A DNA stretch of 6,500 nucleotides from Candidatus Poribacteria bacterium (GTDB lineage: Bacteria > Poribacteria > WGA-4E > WGA-3G): the NCBI GenBank assembly GCA_028818995.1, contig JAPPMR010000119.1, positions 1 through 6,500 on the forward strand, in the 5' to 3' direction. Positions 1 through 6,330 of this stretch are shown here, piece by piece. The position numbers and the translations under genes were made by a program. Each line of letters begins with the position of its first letter. The stretch's first letter is position 1. The notes below the pieces were generated by a model. It saw only the letters and a list, made by a program, of their open reading frames with translations, was not told where the DNA came from and did not search any database.

Positions 1-2043
1 ATCGCATCTGTCAACATCGAAGAAGCATTCCGAGGACAACGCGGCGGAGACAAAGGATATGAGCCTTTTGAGGGTATTATCCTGACAGATACCTTCAACC
101 TGAATAAATCCGAAAAGCCAACGCTTTTCCCAAAGGAGCGAATGGTAGAAAATAACGAGCGCGCCGAGCGTCAACAGAAACTTACGATTGAGGTTATTGT
201 TGGCAATCCACCGTGGTCGGCAGGACAAAAAAATGCAACGGATGACAACCCAAATGTGGAATACCCTGAACTTGAACAACGGATAACGGATACGTATGCA
301 GACCGCACGACTACAACGCTGAAAAGGTACCTCTACGATACATATAAGATGGCGATCCGGTGGGCATCTGATAGAATTAGTGAACACGGAATCATAGCGT
401 TTGTCACTCCTGCTTCGTGGATTGATGGAAACGCCGAAACGGGGATACGGGAATGCTTGGCAGAGGAATTCAGTTCAACTTATGTTCTGAACCTACTCGG
501 AAATGCAAGAATACGTGGAAAGCAAGGGCGTTACCAAGGCGGGGGAGTCTTTGATAATGCTACTCAGTCCCCCGTTGCTATTACCATTTTAGTCAAGAAC
601 CTAAATACCGAACATAGTGAGTGTAGTATAAAGTATCGAGATATAGGTGGTGAACTTAGAGGTGAGAAAAAACTGGAGAAATTGAAAGAGACAGTTTCAA
701 TTTCAGGATTTAGCGATTGGCAGTCCATCAAACCTAATAAGTATCATGAATGGATTGGACAACGCAGTGATGCATTTACGGAATTCTATCCACTCGGCAC
801 AAAAGAGGCAAAAGCAGGAAAAACTGATGACGCTATATTTAGGTTATACTCACTTGGTTGGGCAACAAACCGAGATGCCTATCTCTACAATTTCTCGCGC
901 GATACCCTCTTGGAAAATGCGCGACTGATGACAAAGGATTACCTCACTGCACTTTCAGAATTTGGAACAACACTCAAAGCAAATCCTGAACTATTATCGG
1001 ATAAAAATGCGTTAAAGACTGTTGTAGAGGAGATAACACAACAGCACAATTCAAATAGTAAGTGGAATCGTGAACTCATGAACAATTTGAAACGGAAGAA
1101 AAAGACAGACTTTGATGATAATTACCTCCGAACAGTTATGTACCGCCCATTCGTTGCAACCAATTGCTATGCCGACTACACGTTTATACATTGCAAGTAC
1201 CAGATGGATCGGATTTTCCCAAACAGTTCAAGTGAAAACCGTGTAATATGCCTCCCCAACAGAGGCGCAAGAGTTCCATTTTCTGTAATGATTACTGATA
1301 CTATGCTAGATCTCAATTTTTTTGATTCTGGTTCACAGTGTTTCCCGCGATGGCGATATCTACAGTCTACAAACGCTGATCAACTCATGGATGAAGAGAT
1401 ACCGGAGCGTATTGATAACATCCCAGATACCGCATTACGTGCTTTCCGCGAGCATTATGCCGATGACGCTATCACCAAAGACGACATCTTTGATTACGTC
1501 TACGGCATTTTACATGTCCCGAGTTATCGGGAAGAATTCGCAAATGATTTGTCAAAGACGCTCCCTCGTATTCCTTATGTTTCCGACTTTTATGCTTTCG
1601 CCGAAGCAGGAGCCGTCCTTGCATCCCTTCATCTCAATTACGAAACGTGTGAACGGTACCTAGACCTTGAAGTTGAACCCGTCACGCCATCCTTACTTTG
1701 GGAGGAAAAACCGGAGTATTTTCTGCTTGGGACGCGGGCAATGCGATTCGCTGACAAAAAACAGAAGAACACACTCATCATAAACGAGCATATCCGTTTA
1801 ACAGGTATTCCAGATGACGCTCATCATTACCTTGTTGATGGTAAAACACCATTGGAATGGTTTATCAACCGTTATAAGATCACCCCGCCAGAAAAGAACA
1901 GTGGCATCCTCAACGATCCAAACGGCTGGTTCGAGAACCCACGCGACCTCATCACAGCGATAGAACGCATCATCTACGTCAGCGTCGAATCCACCAAAAT
2001 TATTGAGGCGTTGCCTTCTGAGATAACTTCGGAGAACGAATAG
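1..2043 (+). CDS. Type ISP restriction-modification enzyme, C-terminal 680 residues (5'-partial)
   Basis: The reading frame is open from base 1, so the ATG at 142 is internal and the true start is upstream. Residue numbers count from base 1. Type ISP enzymes are single polypeptides, usually about 1500-1600 residues, that join a nuclease, a helicase-like translocase, an N6-adenine methyltransferase and a target-recognition domain. Only the last two are seen here. The methyltransferase motif IV NPPW is at residues 69-72, followed by IIAFVTPASWID near 131-142 and the GNAR...GGGVF block near 167-184. The C-terminal specificity domain has the family's marks: RLYSLGW near 281, YRPF at 381-384, YVYGILHVPSYRE near 499-511, LPRIP near 521-525, LTGIPDDA near 600, and SGILNDPN at 634-641. 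The frame shows no disruption. I infer that it methylates host sites and cuts unmodified invading DNA. The family call is firm; the recognition site and the integrity of the unseen N-terminus are unknown. Confidence 0.92.
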   Translation: MASVNIEEAFRGQRGGDKGYEPFEGIILTDTFNLNKSEKPTLFPKERMVENNERAERQQKLTIEVIVGNPPWSAGQKNATDDNPNVEYPELEQRITDTYADRTTTTLKRYLYDTYKMAIRWASDRISEHGIIAFVTPASWIDGNAETGIRECLAEEFSSTYVLNLLGNARIRGKQGRYQGGGVFDNATQSPVAITILVKNLNTEHSECSIKYRDIGGELRGEKKLEKLKETVSISGFSDWQSIKPNKYHEWIGQRSDAFTEFYPLGTKEAKAGKTDDAIFRLYSLGWATNRDAYLYNFSRDTLLENARLMTKDYLTALSEFGTTLKANPELLSDKNALKTVVEEITQQHNSNSKWNRELMNNLKRKKKTDFDDNYLRTVMYRPFVATNCYADYTFIHCKYQMDRIFPNSSSENRVICLPNRGARVPFSVMITDTMLDLNFFDSGSQCFPRWRYLQSTNADQLMDEEIPERIDNIPDTALRAFREHYADDAITKDDIFDYVYGILHVPSYREEFANDLSKTLPRIPYVSDFYAFAEAGAVLASLHLNYETCERYLDLEVEPVTPSLLWEEKPEYFLLGTRAMRFADKKQKNTLIINEHIRLTGIPDDAHHYLVDGKTPLEWFINRYKITPPEKNSGILNDPNGWFENPRDLITAIERIIYVSVESTKIIEALPSEITSENE

Positions 2044-2044
2044 T

Positions 2045-2067
2045 TTTTGTCATTTTTTCTGACAAAA
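2045..2067. repeat. 8-bp perfect inverted repeat overlapping the -35 element
   Basis: TTTTGTCA (2045-2052) and TGACAAAA (2060-2067) are perfect reverse complements around a 7-base loop. The repeat begins one base after the restriction gene's stop codon, and its right arm overlaps the -35 hexamer of the promoter that follows. No T-run follows it and its arms are AT-rich, so it is a poor intrinsic terminator. An operator for a dimeric repressor is more plausible, but that is inference. Confidence 0.5.
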
Positions 2068-2088
2068 GCGCGGGAAATATGGTATAAT
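2059..2088 (+). promoter_or_regulatory. Sigma-70-type promoter with extended -10
   Basis: CTGACA (2059-2064) matches the -35 consensus at five of six bases. TATAAT (2083-2088) is a perfect -10 box, 18 bases downstream. TG at 2080-2081, one base before the -10 box, makes an extended -10 element. Transcription would start near 2095. This is the best promoter in the window, and it points into the small unit that ends near 2516. Confidence 0.65.
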
Positions 2089-2146
2089 TAAAATATGGCA
2101 CATCAGCAAAAAAGATAATGTTGGTAAGCCAAAGAACATGCACCAA

Positions 2147-2167
2147 CCTTACTCACCGAGAGTAAGG
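2147..2167 (+). promoter_or_regulatory. Leader hairpin enclosing the ribosome-binding site of the 93-codon ORF
   Basis: CCTTACTC (2147-2154) pairs perfectly with GAGTAAGG (2160-2167) across a 5-base loop. The right arm carries the only Shine-Dalgarno-like bases (AAGG) before the ATG at 2170, so the folded form would hide the start. A weaker upstream stem, GTTGGT (2120-2125) with ACCAAC (2142-2147), shares base 2147 with this hairpin and could compete at that edge. A translational switch is inferred from the layout only. Confidence 0.45.
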
Positions 2168-2169
2168 AC

Positions 2170-2451
2170 ATGGGGGCAACTTTCGCTATATGTGTACTTG
2201 TGCTTAAATGTGCTCTAAACACATTCCTACCAGAGGTTTGGATTAACGGTGTAGATCCTTTCGAGGCATTTGATACAGTTATCAACAGCCTTCTACAAAC
2301 AATAATAGCCGGAAAAGCGGCAGATTTTATTATAGATGGAGGTATTGAAATGATCAAATACATGAAATATTACGCAATAGTCCGAAACCAGTTCCCGATG
2401 AAAAACAAAGCACGAAATAAAGCGAAGGGACCCAGTAAGTGGGCGAATTAG
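2170..2451 (+). CDS. Small hypothetical protein, 93 aa, with hydrophobic N-terminus and basic tail
   Basis: I do not recognise this protein. Residues 3-16 are strongly hydrophobic, a second nonpolar stretch covers about 38-49, and residues 78-90 are rich in Lys and Arg. This would suit a small membrane-associated protein. Supporting it are an extended -10 promoter about 80 bases upstream, a hairpin plus T-run just after the stop, and an unbroken frame. Against it, the AAGGA before the ATG is only one base away, which is closer than normal, and no earlier in-frame start exists after the stop at 2125-2127. Codons look ordinary for the window. If it is not translated, the same unit could encode a regulatory RNA. 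A minus-strand ORF (2103-2363) overlaps most of it but has no supporting signals. A role in defence, or as a toxin, is possible only by neighbourhood. Confidence 0.42.
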   Translation: MGATFAICVLVLKCALNTFLPEVWINGVDPFEAFDTVINSLLQTIIAGKAADFIIDGGIEMIKYMKYYAIVRNQFPMKNKARNKAKGPSKWAN

Positions 2452-2461
2452 AACACCCATA

Positions 2462-2516
2462 GGACAATAATAGGCGGATGAATTTGGAGATTTCGCTTAA
2501 TAGATTGTCCATTTTT
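2462..2516 (+). terminator. Probable intrinsic terminator of the small unit
   Basis: An outer stem of 7 perfect pairs joins GGACAAT (2462-2468) to ATTGTCC (2504-2510). Inside it, TAGGCGGA (2471-2478) pairs with TTCGCTTA (2492-2499) over 8 positions, two of them G-U. Small internal loops separate the stems, and the apical loop is 13 bases. TTTTT (2512-2516) follows directly. The T-run lies only on the + side, so it fits the end of the unit transcribed from about 2095. The stem is longer and less GC-rich than a classic terminator. Confidence 0.5.
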
Positions 2517-2626
2517 AGATTGTAGGTGGATTCGTTTGTAGCAAGGTAATTTATCGCCCATCGTAATGTAAAATGAATCAACCAACTCTAAACAAACCGT
2601 AATTTTAGACTGGACAGACCATTAGT
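2517..2626. other. Spacer before the FRG-TPR gene, no clear signal
   Basis: These 110 AT-rich bases hold no convincing ORF. TAAAAT (2569-2574) could be a -10 box, but no -35 hexamer lies at the right distance. The Shine-Dalgarno before 2627 is also weak (GGACAG at 2612-2617). If the hairpin at 2462-2516 does terminate transcription, the FRG-TPR gene needs a promoter here that I cannot identify. Confidence 0.4.
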
Positions 2627-4540
2627 ATGAATGACCGGTATCAACATTTTGGAAAACGTCTTACACCAAGTATAGCTCAGGAACTTATCTTAGAACTGTT
2701 TGCAGGGGATACTGTTCAGAGACAAGAAATCGTAAGGAGGGTAGATGAGGTTCATCGTGAGCGTGGTGGACTACCTTCAACGGCCAAAAGTCACCATCCT
2801 GCCGAGCATGCCCTGTCAAACATGAAACGAATTGGGTTTGCCAACAATCCCGAACGCGGACTCTGGTCTATCTTTTCAGAGGAGTCCTTCCGGTCAGAAG
2901 AACCCGCTCAATCAGGAGAACCGGATCCAATCACATCGCTAAATGAATTCATGAAGTGGGTCCAGGAATTACCTCAAGGAGAATATGTATATCGAGGTGT
3001 TTCAAATCAGGATTACCCAATAGAGGCGTCCACCTATCGCCGTCTGAAAGATGAGAAAGGCAACTTCCAGAACGAAGAAGACAAAAGTGCAGAGAGACTT
3101 TGTCAAATCAATTGGGAAATGATCGAAGACGCAAACCGTCATAGGTACGGCTGGGAAAATGAACAACCTCCACCTCATTTGAATTTACTTGCAAAACTTC
3201 AGCACAGCGGGGCAGCAACCTGCTTAATAGATTTTACGAAAAACCCCTTGGTCGCACTTTGGATGGCTGGTAGAAAAAGCAGTAGAGGCTCCGTAGATGG
3301 TAAGGTCTATGCTGTAAAGATCGGTCGCGGTTCTGCATTCCAATTTGTTAGTTCTGATGACGCAATAAATAAAAAAATTATTGATTTTTTCCAGGGCAAC
3401 GAAGAAACGGGGTACAAACTATATCAATGGCAACCCCATTATCAGGACAACCGCATGCTTGCACAGCAGTCTGTTTTTTTATTTGGTGGCGGGTGGAACG
3501 CAATTAAACTATCGGAAGAATGTGTTATTTCTAAGAAACACAAGCAGGAAATCTGGGATTCCTTAAAGAAATCAGCAGGTATTTCTGAGGATATTCTATT
3601 TCCAGACTTTGAAGGATTTGCAAGTCAACGCGCACAGAATAAAGCCTACAATCAACCAGATGTTCCCCTTAAAACGGTTCCTGAGTCTGATTCTCAGGAA
3701 GACGTTACAGATGAAACAATCGATGAGCAACATCAACAGGGATCAGCAGCTATATCTCATTTACGGCTCAGCCTTGATGCGTTACGAGAGGGTAACACCG
3801 AAGCGGCAACTCAGCACTATGAGAAAGGTATAGAGTTTGAGCTGTCCGACCAACTACTTAATCATTTTTATCGAGAGCGTGCCATTATCCACCATAATAA
3901 GGGAGATCTTGAATCAGCTATTTCTGACTATAATGAGGCAATCCGCCTTAACGTCAACGATGAAAATTCTCACTATGGACGTGGACAAGTGAATTACGAA
4001 ATTGGTAAGTATACGGAATCTATAGACGATTTTAACACGGCTATCCGTATAAATTCTAATAATGCAGATACCCACTATTGGCGGGGGTTAGCAAAATACC
4101 AGCTCCAGCAATATCCAGAAACTATAATTGACTTTGACAGTGCTATCAACCTAAATCCTACCGATGCATATTTCTATTATTGGCGAGGAATGACAAGTTC
4201 AAACTTGAAGAATTATCAAGATGCTATAGACTATTTTAATCAGTCTATCAGCATAAATCCGACACACACGGCCTCTTACTATTATCGCGGAATGGCAAAA
4301 TACCAGCTCCAGCAATATCCAGAAGCCATAATTGACTTTGACAGTGCCACCAACCTAAATCCTACTGATGTCTCCCTTAATGGATATGTTTACTATCAGC
4401 GAGGAATGGCAAAGAAGCAAATGGGGCTCTTTATTAAGGCGAATGCTGACTTTCACATAGCATTAATGTGTGCGGAAGAAACTGGAAATGATAGTCTTAT
4501 ATCTTCGATTAAGCAAGAACTTTCACCTAATATCTTGTAG
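2627..4540 (+). CDS. Winged helix-FRG domain-TPR repeat protein (637 aa), candidate defence protein
   Basis: Three regions are visible. Residues 10-83 resemble the Mrr N-terminal winged helix, ending in the typical MKRIGF..NPERGLWSI pattern, and may bind DNA or protein. Residues 103-325 form an FRG domain: YRG at 122-124, LQHSGAATCLIDFTKNP at 191-207, and the AQQSVFLFGG block at 279-288. FRG is a conserved domain whose biochemical activity I cannot state; I associate it with defence neighbourhoods. After an acidic linker (about 350-372), residues 374-620 carry about seven TPR units of roughly 34 residues, a protein-interaction scaffold. There is no signal peptide or membrane segment, so it is probably cytoplasmic. 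The ATG at 2627 opens the frame just before the winged helix and has only a weak Shine-Dalgarno. The next gene, apeA, follows in the same direction after 111 bases, which suggests co-transcription. I infer a sensor or effector role; domain calls are firmer than function. Confidence 0.85.
   Translation: MNDRYQHFGKRLTPSIAQELILELFAGDTVQRQEIVRRVDEVHRERGGLPSTAKSHHPAEHALSNMKRIGFANNPERGLWSIFSEESFRSEEPAQSGEPDPITSLNEFMKWVQELPQGEYVYRGVSNQDYPIEASTYRRLKDEKGNFQNEEDKSAERLCQINWEMIEDANRHRYGWENEQPPPHLNLLAKLQHSGAATCLIDFTKNPLVALWMAGRKSSRGSVDGKVYAVKIGRGSAFQFVSSDDAINKKIIDFFQGNEETGYKLYQWQPHYQDNRMLAQQSVFLFGGGWNAIKLSEECVISKKHKQEIWDSLKKSAGISEDILFPDFEGFASQRAQNKAYNQPDVPLKTVPESDSQEDVTDETIDEQHQQGSAAISHLRLSLDALREGNTEAATQHYEKGIEFELSDQLLNHFYRERAIIHHNKGDLESAISDYNEAIRLNVNDENSHYGRGQVNYEIGKYTESIDDFNTAIRINSNNADTHYWRGLAKYQLQQYPETIIDFDSAINLNPTDAYFYYWRGMTSSNLKNYQDAIDYFNQSISINPTHTASYYYRGMAKYQLQQYPEAIIDFDSATNLNPTDVSLNGYVYYQRGMAKKQMGLFIKANADFHIALMCAEETGNDSLISSIKQELSPNIL
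4091..4370 (+). repeat. Near-identical TPR-coding repeat, two copies 204 bp apart
   Basis: Copy 1 (4091-4166) and copy 2 (4295-4370) match at 71 of 76 bases by my alignment. The first 30 bases are identical, as is a further run of 20. They encode most of TPR units four and six, residues about 489-513 and 557-581. The spacing of 204 bases equals exactly two 34-codon TPR units. The unit between them (4167-4294) is much more diverged. This points to recent duplication or gene conversion within the array. Confidence 0.85.
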
Positions 4541-4600
4541 TTGGGAAAAAGAAGGAATCCTAACTCTACTTGTTCAGTCTACTATCCCCAAAACATCCAC

Positions 4601-4647
4601 GAGGGTTACCTCTAACGGATACCCTCTGTTAAGTTAGCGAAGGTAAC
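4601..4647 (+). promoter_or_regulatory. Structured leader with competing hairpins covering the apeA ribosome-binding site
   Basis: One fold pairs GTTACC (4605-4610) with GGTAAC (4642-4647) and CTAAC (4612-4616) with GTTAG (4633-4637). It buries AAGG (4640-4643), the Shine-Dalgarno 8 bases before the apeA ATG. Another pairs GAGGGT (4601-4606) with ACCCTC (4621-4626), and a small GAGG/CCTC hairpin (4601-4604 with 4609-4612) is a third option. The folds share bases 4601-4616, so they compete. This arrangement suits a translational on/off switch, though no ligand or known riboswitch class is recognised. Confidence 0.45.
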
Positions 4648-4651
4648 ACGA

Positions 4652-6052
4652 ATGCGAATCAAAGAAGAATTTAAGAGATCTGGTGCCTTTTGGCTCCCTT
4701 CCTCTCCCGAAAATCAAATCCACGGAACACTCTCTATATTAGATGGGGGGAATGTTAAACTTGAACTTACCCAATCGCTTACCCCCAGCATACAGAAACA
4801 ATTCGGTTATACCGATCCGAATAGTTTGAATCCGATACTCGGACATGTTGAAAAAGACGGATCTGTTATGATTGATAGATGCTATAGTATACAAAAGAAA
4901 CGTAACTTTGCCCATGGTGGGTATATGGCATCCGATGTCGTTATGGCAACAAGGGTGTTTATGGGTTTCCCATATGCTGAGGATGTGAGTTCACATTTTA
5001 ATACTTGTAGTTTTTCCATTGAAGGTATTGACGAATGGGTTGGCATCACAGGCATTGAAGTTGACCACCGCCCTGAAGGACGTGCGCTAACGATATCGTA
5101 TGAGAAACCTACGGACATATCTCTCAACCTTCAAAACGGTATGCAGCTGCTAATTACATTTGCTTGGACGTTTCCGGGATTCCCGATTAACAAGCGAGCG
5201 GAGGTAAGCCAAAAAACCTATTTCAGATTGATTGCCCCGAATCCCTGTGAATTGGATGCGTTCATTTCTGTCACCCAAAAAGTTACATCTTTTCTGTGTT
5301 TTGTCATGAACGAAATCGTTTGCTTGGATAGGATGTCGGTAACTTCTGATAGTCATCGCCAAGAAATTGGGGAAGGTCACACTGTCCCTATACCGGTGAA
5401 TGTTTATTGTTCAAGCTGGCCCTATACCAAAAACGAGCCAGCAATCAATGAATTGGATATACTATTTAAATACAAGGATATACAAAGTCGTGCTGAAACC
5501 ATAATCAATAAGTGGATAGTAAACTATGAACAAATTGCTCCCGCTCTTGATTTATACTTTCTGGCAAAAGCTGGGACGCTCCCCTCCTGGAATACGCAAT
5601 TTCTGACTTTGGTCCAAGCACTAGAAGCCCTTCATCGAAGAACATCTGACGAAAAGCACATGGATGAAGACGAATTTAAAGAAATACGCAAAGTTCTCGT
5701 TAATAAATGTCCTAAAAAGGAAAGAAGTTGGTTTGCAGATAAACTGAATCATGCCAATGAATTGACTCTAAGAAATAGACTTGAAAGGATGACTGACCCC
5801 TTTAGTAAATTTATGGGTGGTGATAGCAAAGCCCAGCTGATTGACAAAATTGTGAAAACACGAAATTACTTGACACACTATAGTTCAGATTTGGAATCGG
5901 AGGCTGCGAAAGGAGAGGTTTTGCAGTTTCTCTGCCGTAAAATGAATGCCCTCTTTCGGCTCCATTTTCTTAAATTAATAGGTTTTGATGAACAAGAAAT
6001 TGATGAGGTTGTAGATAAATGCCCATACTTCAAAGGGGAATGTAACTTGTAG
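4652..6052 (+). CDS. apeA: ApeA-type HEPN ribonuclease, abortive-infection defence protein (466 aa)
   Basis: ApeA proteins are single-gene anti-phage systems with a beta-rich N-terminal domain and a C-terminal HEPN domain, which in related proteins acts as a ribonuclease that halts the infected cell. Here the N-terminus shows the family pattern GAFWLPSSPENQIHGTL (residues 11-27), and the N-terminal domain runs to about residue 280. The HEPN region covers about 285-445. It has a helix containing QALEALHRR (322-330) and the catalytic RX4H motif RNYLTH (Arg404 to His409), which is intact. Length is close to what I expect for the family. The ATG at 4652 follows AAGG by 8 bases. No signal peptide is seen, so it should be cytoplasmic. 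It lies 111 bases after the FRG-TPR gene and may share its transcript; its leader can fold over the ribosome-binding site. The family call is by recognition and has not been searched; phage specificity is unknown. Confidence 0.85.
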   Translation: MRIKEEFKRSGAFWLPSSPENQIHGTLSILDGGNVKLELTQSLTPSIQKQFGYTDPNSLNPILGHVEKDGSVMIDRCYSIQKKRNFAHGGYMASDVVMATRVFMGFPYAEDVSSHFNTCSFSIEGIDEWVGITGIEVDHRPEGRALTISYEKPTDISLNLQNGMQLLITFAWTFPGFPINKRAEVSQKTYFRLIAPNPCELDAFISVTQKVTSFLCFVMNEIVCLDRMSVTSDSHRQEIGEGHTVPIPVNVYCSSWPYTKNEPAINELDILFKYKDIQSRAETIINKWIVNYEQIAPALDLYFLAKAGTLPSWNTQFLTLVQALEALHRRTSDEKHMDEDEFKEIRKVLVNKCPKKERSWFADKLNHANELTLRNRLERMTDPFSKFMGGDSKAQLIDKIVKTRNYLTHYSSDLESEAAKGEVLQFLCRKMNALFRLHFLKLIGFDEQEIDEVVDKCPYFKGECNL

Positions 6053-6059
6053 TGTTTGT

Positions 6060-6076
6060 ACTGCCTGCGGTTTTTT
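6060..6076 (+). terminator. Weak possible terminator after apeA
   Basis: ACTG (6060-6063) can pair with CGGT (6068-6071), including one G-U pair, around a 4-base loop. The run TTTTTT (6071-6076) follows. The stem is only four pairs, so this is a marginal candidate supported mostly by the T-run and its place eight bases after the apeA stop codon. Confidence 0.25.
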
Positions 6077-6087
6077 AGATCACTCCC

Positions 6088-6098
6088 TAAAGGAACTA
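6088..6098. repeat. Left 11-bp direct repeat (putative target-site duplication)
   Basis: TAAAGGAACTA ends exactly where the left terminal inverted repeat of the MITE-like element begins. An identical copy lies directly after the right end. Because the repeat starts and ends with TA, the element boundary could shift by two bases. Confidence 0.6.
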
Positions 6099-6295
6099 CT
6101 ATACTTTGGACAGTTTTCCATCGGAGCGGGAAACCCGCACCCTACAAAGGAGACAGAGGCGTAGGGTTAGGTTGCCTAATCCGCAGGGAAGCGTTCGTTT
6201 TTCTACGTGCTCTGTGAACGTGCGAAACTCATAGAAAAAATAAACAGACCTTTGAAAACACAACGTCCATCAGACAAAAATTGTCCAAACTTTAG
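6099..6295. mobile_element. MITE-like element, 197 bp, with terminal inverted repeats and no ORF
   Basis: The left end, CTATACTTTGGACAGTTTT (6099-6117), matches the reverse complement of the right end (6277-6295) at 16 of 19 positions, with a shared core TTTGGACA. An 11-bp direct repeat, TAAAGGAACTA, sits exactly outside both ends, as expected of a target duplication. The interior encodes no transposase or credible ORF and is rich in hairpins, so it would depend on a transposase made elsewhere. Duplications of this length are known for some families, such as IS4, but I cannot assign the parent. It fills most of the spacer between apeA and the last small gene. Chance inverted repeats are possible, but repeats and duplication meeting at the same points make an insertion the better reading. 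Confidence 0.6.
6126..6179. repeat. Consecutive GC-rich hairpins inside the MITE-like element
   Basis: Three stems follow each other: GCGGG/CCCGC (6126-6130 with 6134-6138, AAA loop), ACCCTAC/GTAGGGT (6139-6145 with 6161-6167, 15-base loop), and TTAGG/CCTAA (6167-6171 with 6175-6179, TTG loop). The second and third share base 6167. They are more GC-rich than the surroundings and probably give the element a folded transcript or single strand. Confidence 0.55.
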
Positions 6296-6310
6296 TAAAG
6301 GAACTATAGT
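6281..6310 (+). promoter_or_regulatory. Possible promoter spanning the right end of the MITE-like element
   Basis: TTGTCC (6281-6286), four of six against the -35 consensus, lies 18 bases before TATAGT (6305-6310), five of six against the -10. The -35 is inside the right terminal repeat, and the -10 lies at the junction with the flanking repeat and beyond. It points at the 49-codon gene, whose ATG is about 27 bases past the expected start of transcription. Confidence 0.4.
6296..6306. repeat. Right 11-bp direct repeat (putative target-site duplication)
   Basis: TAAAGGAACTA is identical to 6088-6098 and starts directly after the right terminal inverted repeat. It also forms the left half of an imperfect palindrome with the following TAGTTTCCTT (6308-6316 region), so the target itself may have been a hairpin-forming site. 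Confidence 0.6.
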
Positions 6311-6330
6311 TTCCTTCAAAGGTAAAAAAA

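Noticed and set aside
142..144. ATG as the start of the restriction gene
   Set aside because: The same frame is open back to base 1 and encodes the family-typical FEGIILTDTF segment before it, so this Met is internal.
1322..1663. 113-codon ORF inside the restriction gene
   Set aside because: It is an alternative-frame shadow of the conserved type ISP C-terminal domain. The same applies to 746-928, 3381-3566, 3609-3833 and the minus-strand ORFs 4882-5127 and 5150-5380 within their host genes.
2095..2118. 7-codon ORF at the expected transcription start
   Set aside because: Too short to call as a gene; it may matter only as a leader peptide, so it is mentioned in a finding and not annotated.
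2103..2363. Minus-strand 86-codon ORF
   Set aside because: It is antisense to the 93-codon ORF. The promoter, hairpin and T-run all point the other way, and I see no ribosome-binding site for it.
2354..2581. Minus-strand 75-codon ORF
   Set aside because: It crosses the terminator hairpin and spacer, has no supporting signal, and its product looks like non-coding composition.
3371..3390. A7...T6 inverted repeat inside the FRG coding region
   Set aside because: AT-only arms in an AT-rich codon context inside an intact gene; no sign of a terminator or phase-variable tract. The 7-base T-runs at 3474-3480 and 1317-1323 are rejected likewise.
4901..4915. Second RN...H motif in ApeA (residues 84-88, RNFAH)
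   Set aside because: It has three residues between Arg and His and lies in the N-terminal domain, outside the HEPN helices, so it is not taken as catalytic.
6064..6187. CCTGCGG (6064-6070) and CCGCAGG (6181-6187) inverted pair
   Set aside because: Seven bases over a long gap, with one arm outside the MITE-like element; chance is likely and the closer terminal repeats explain the region better.
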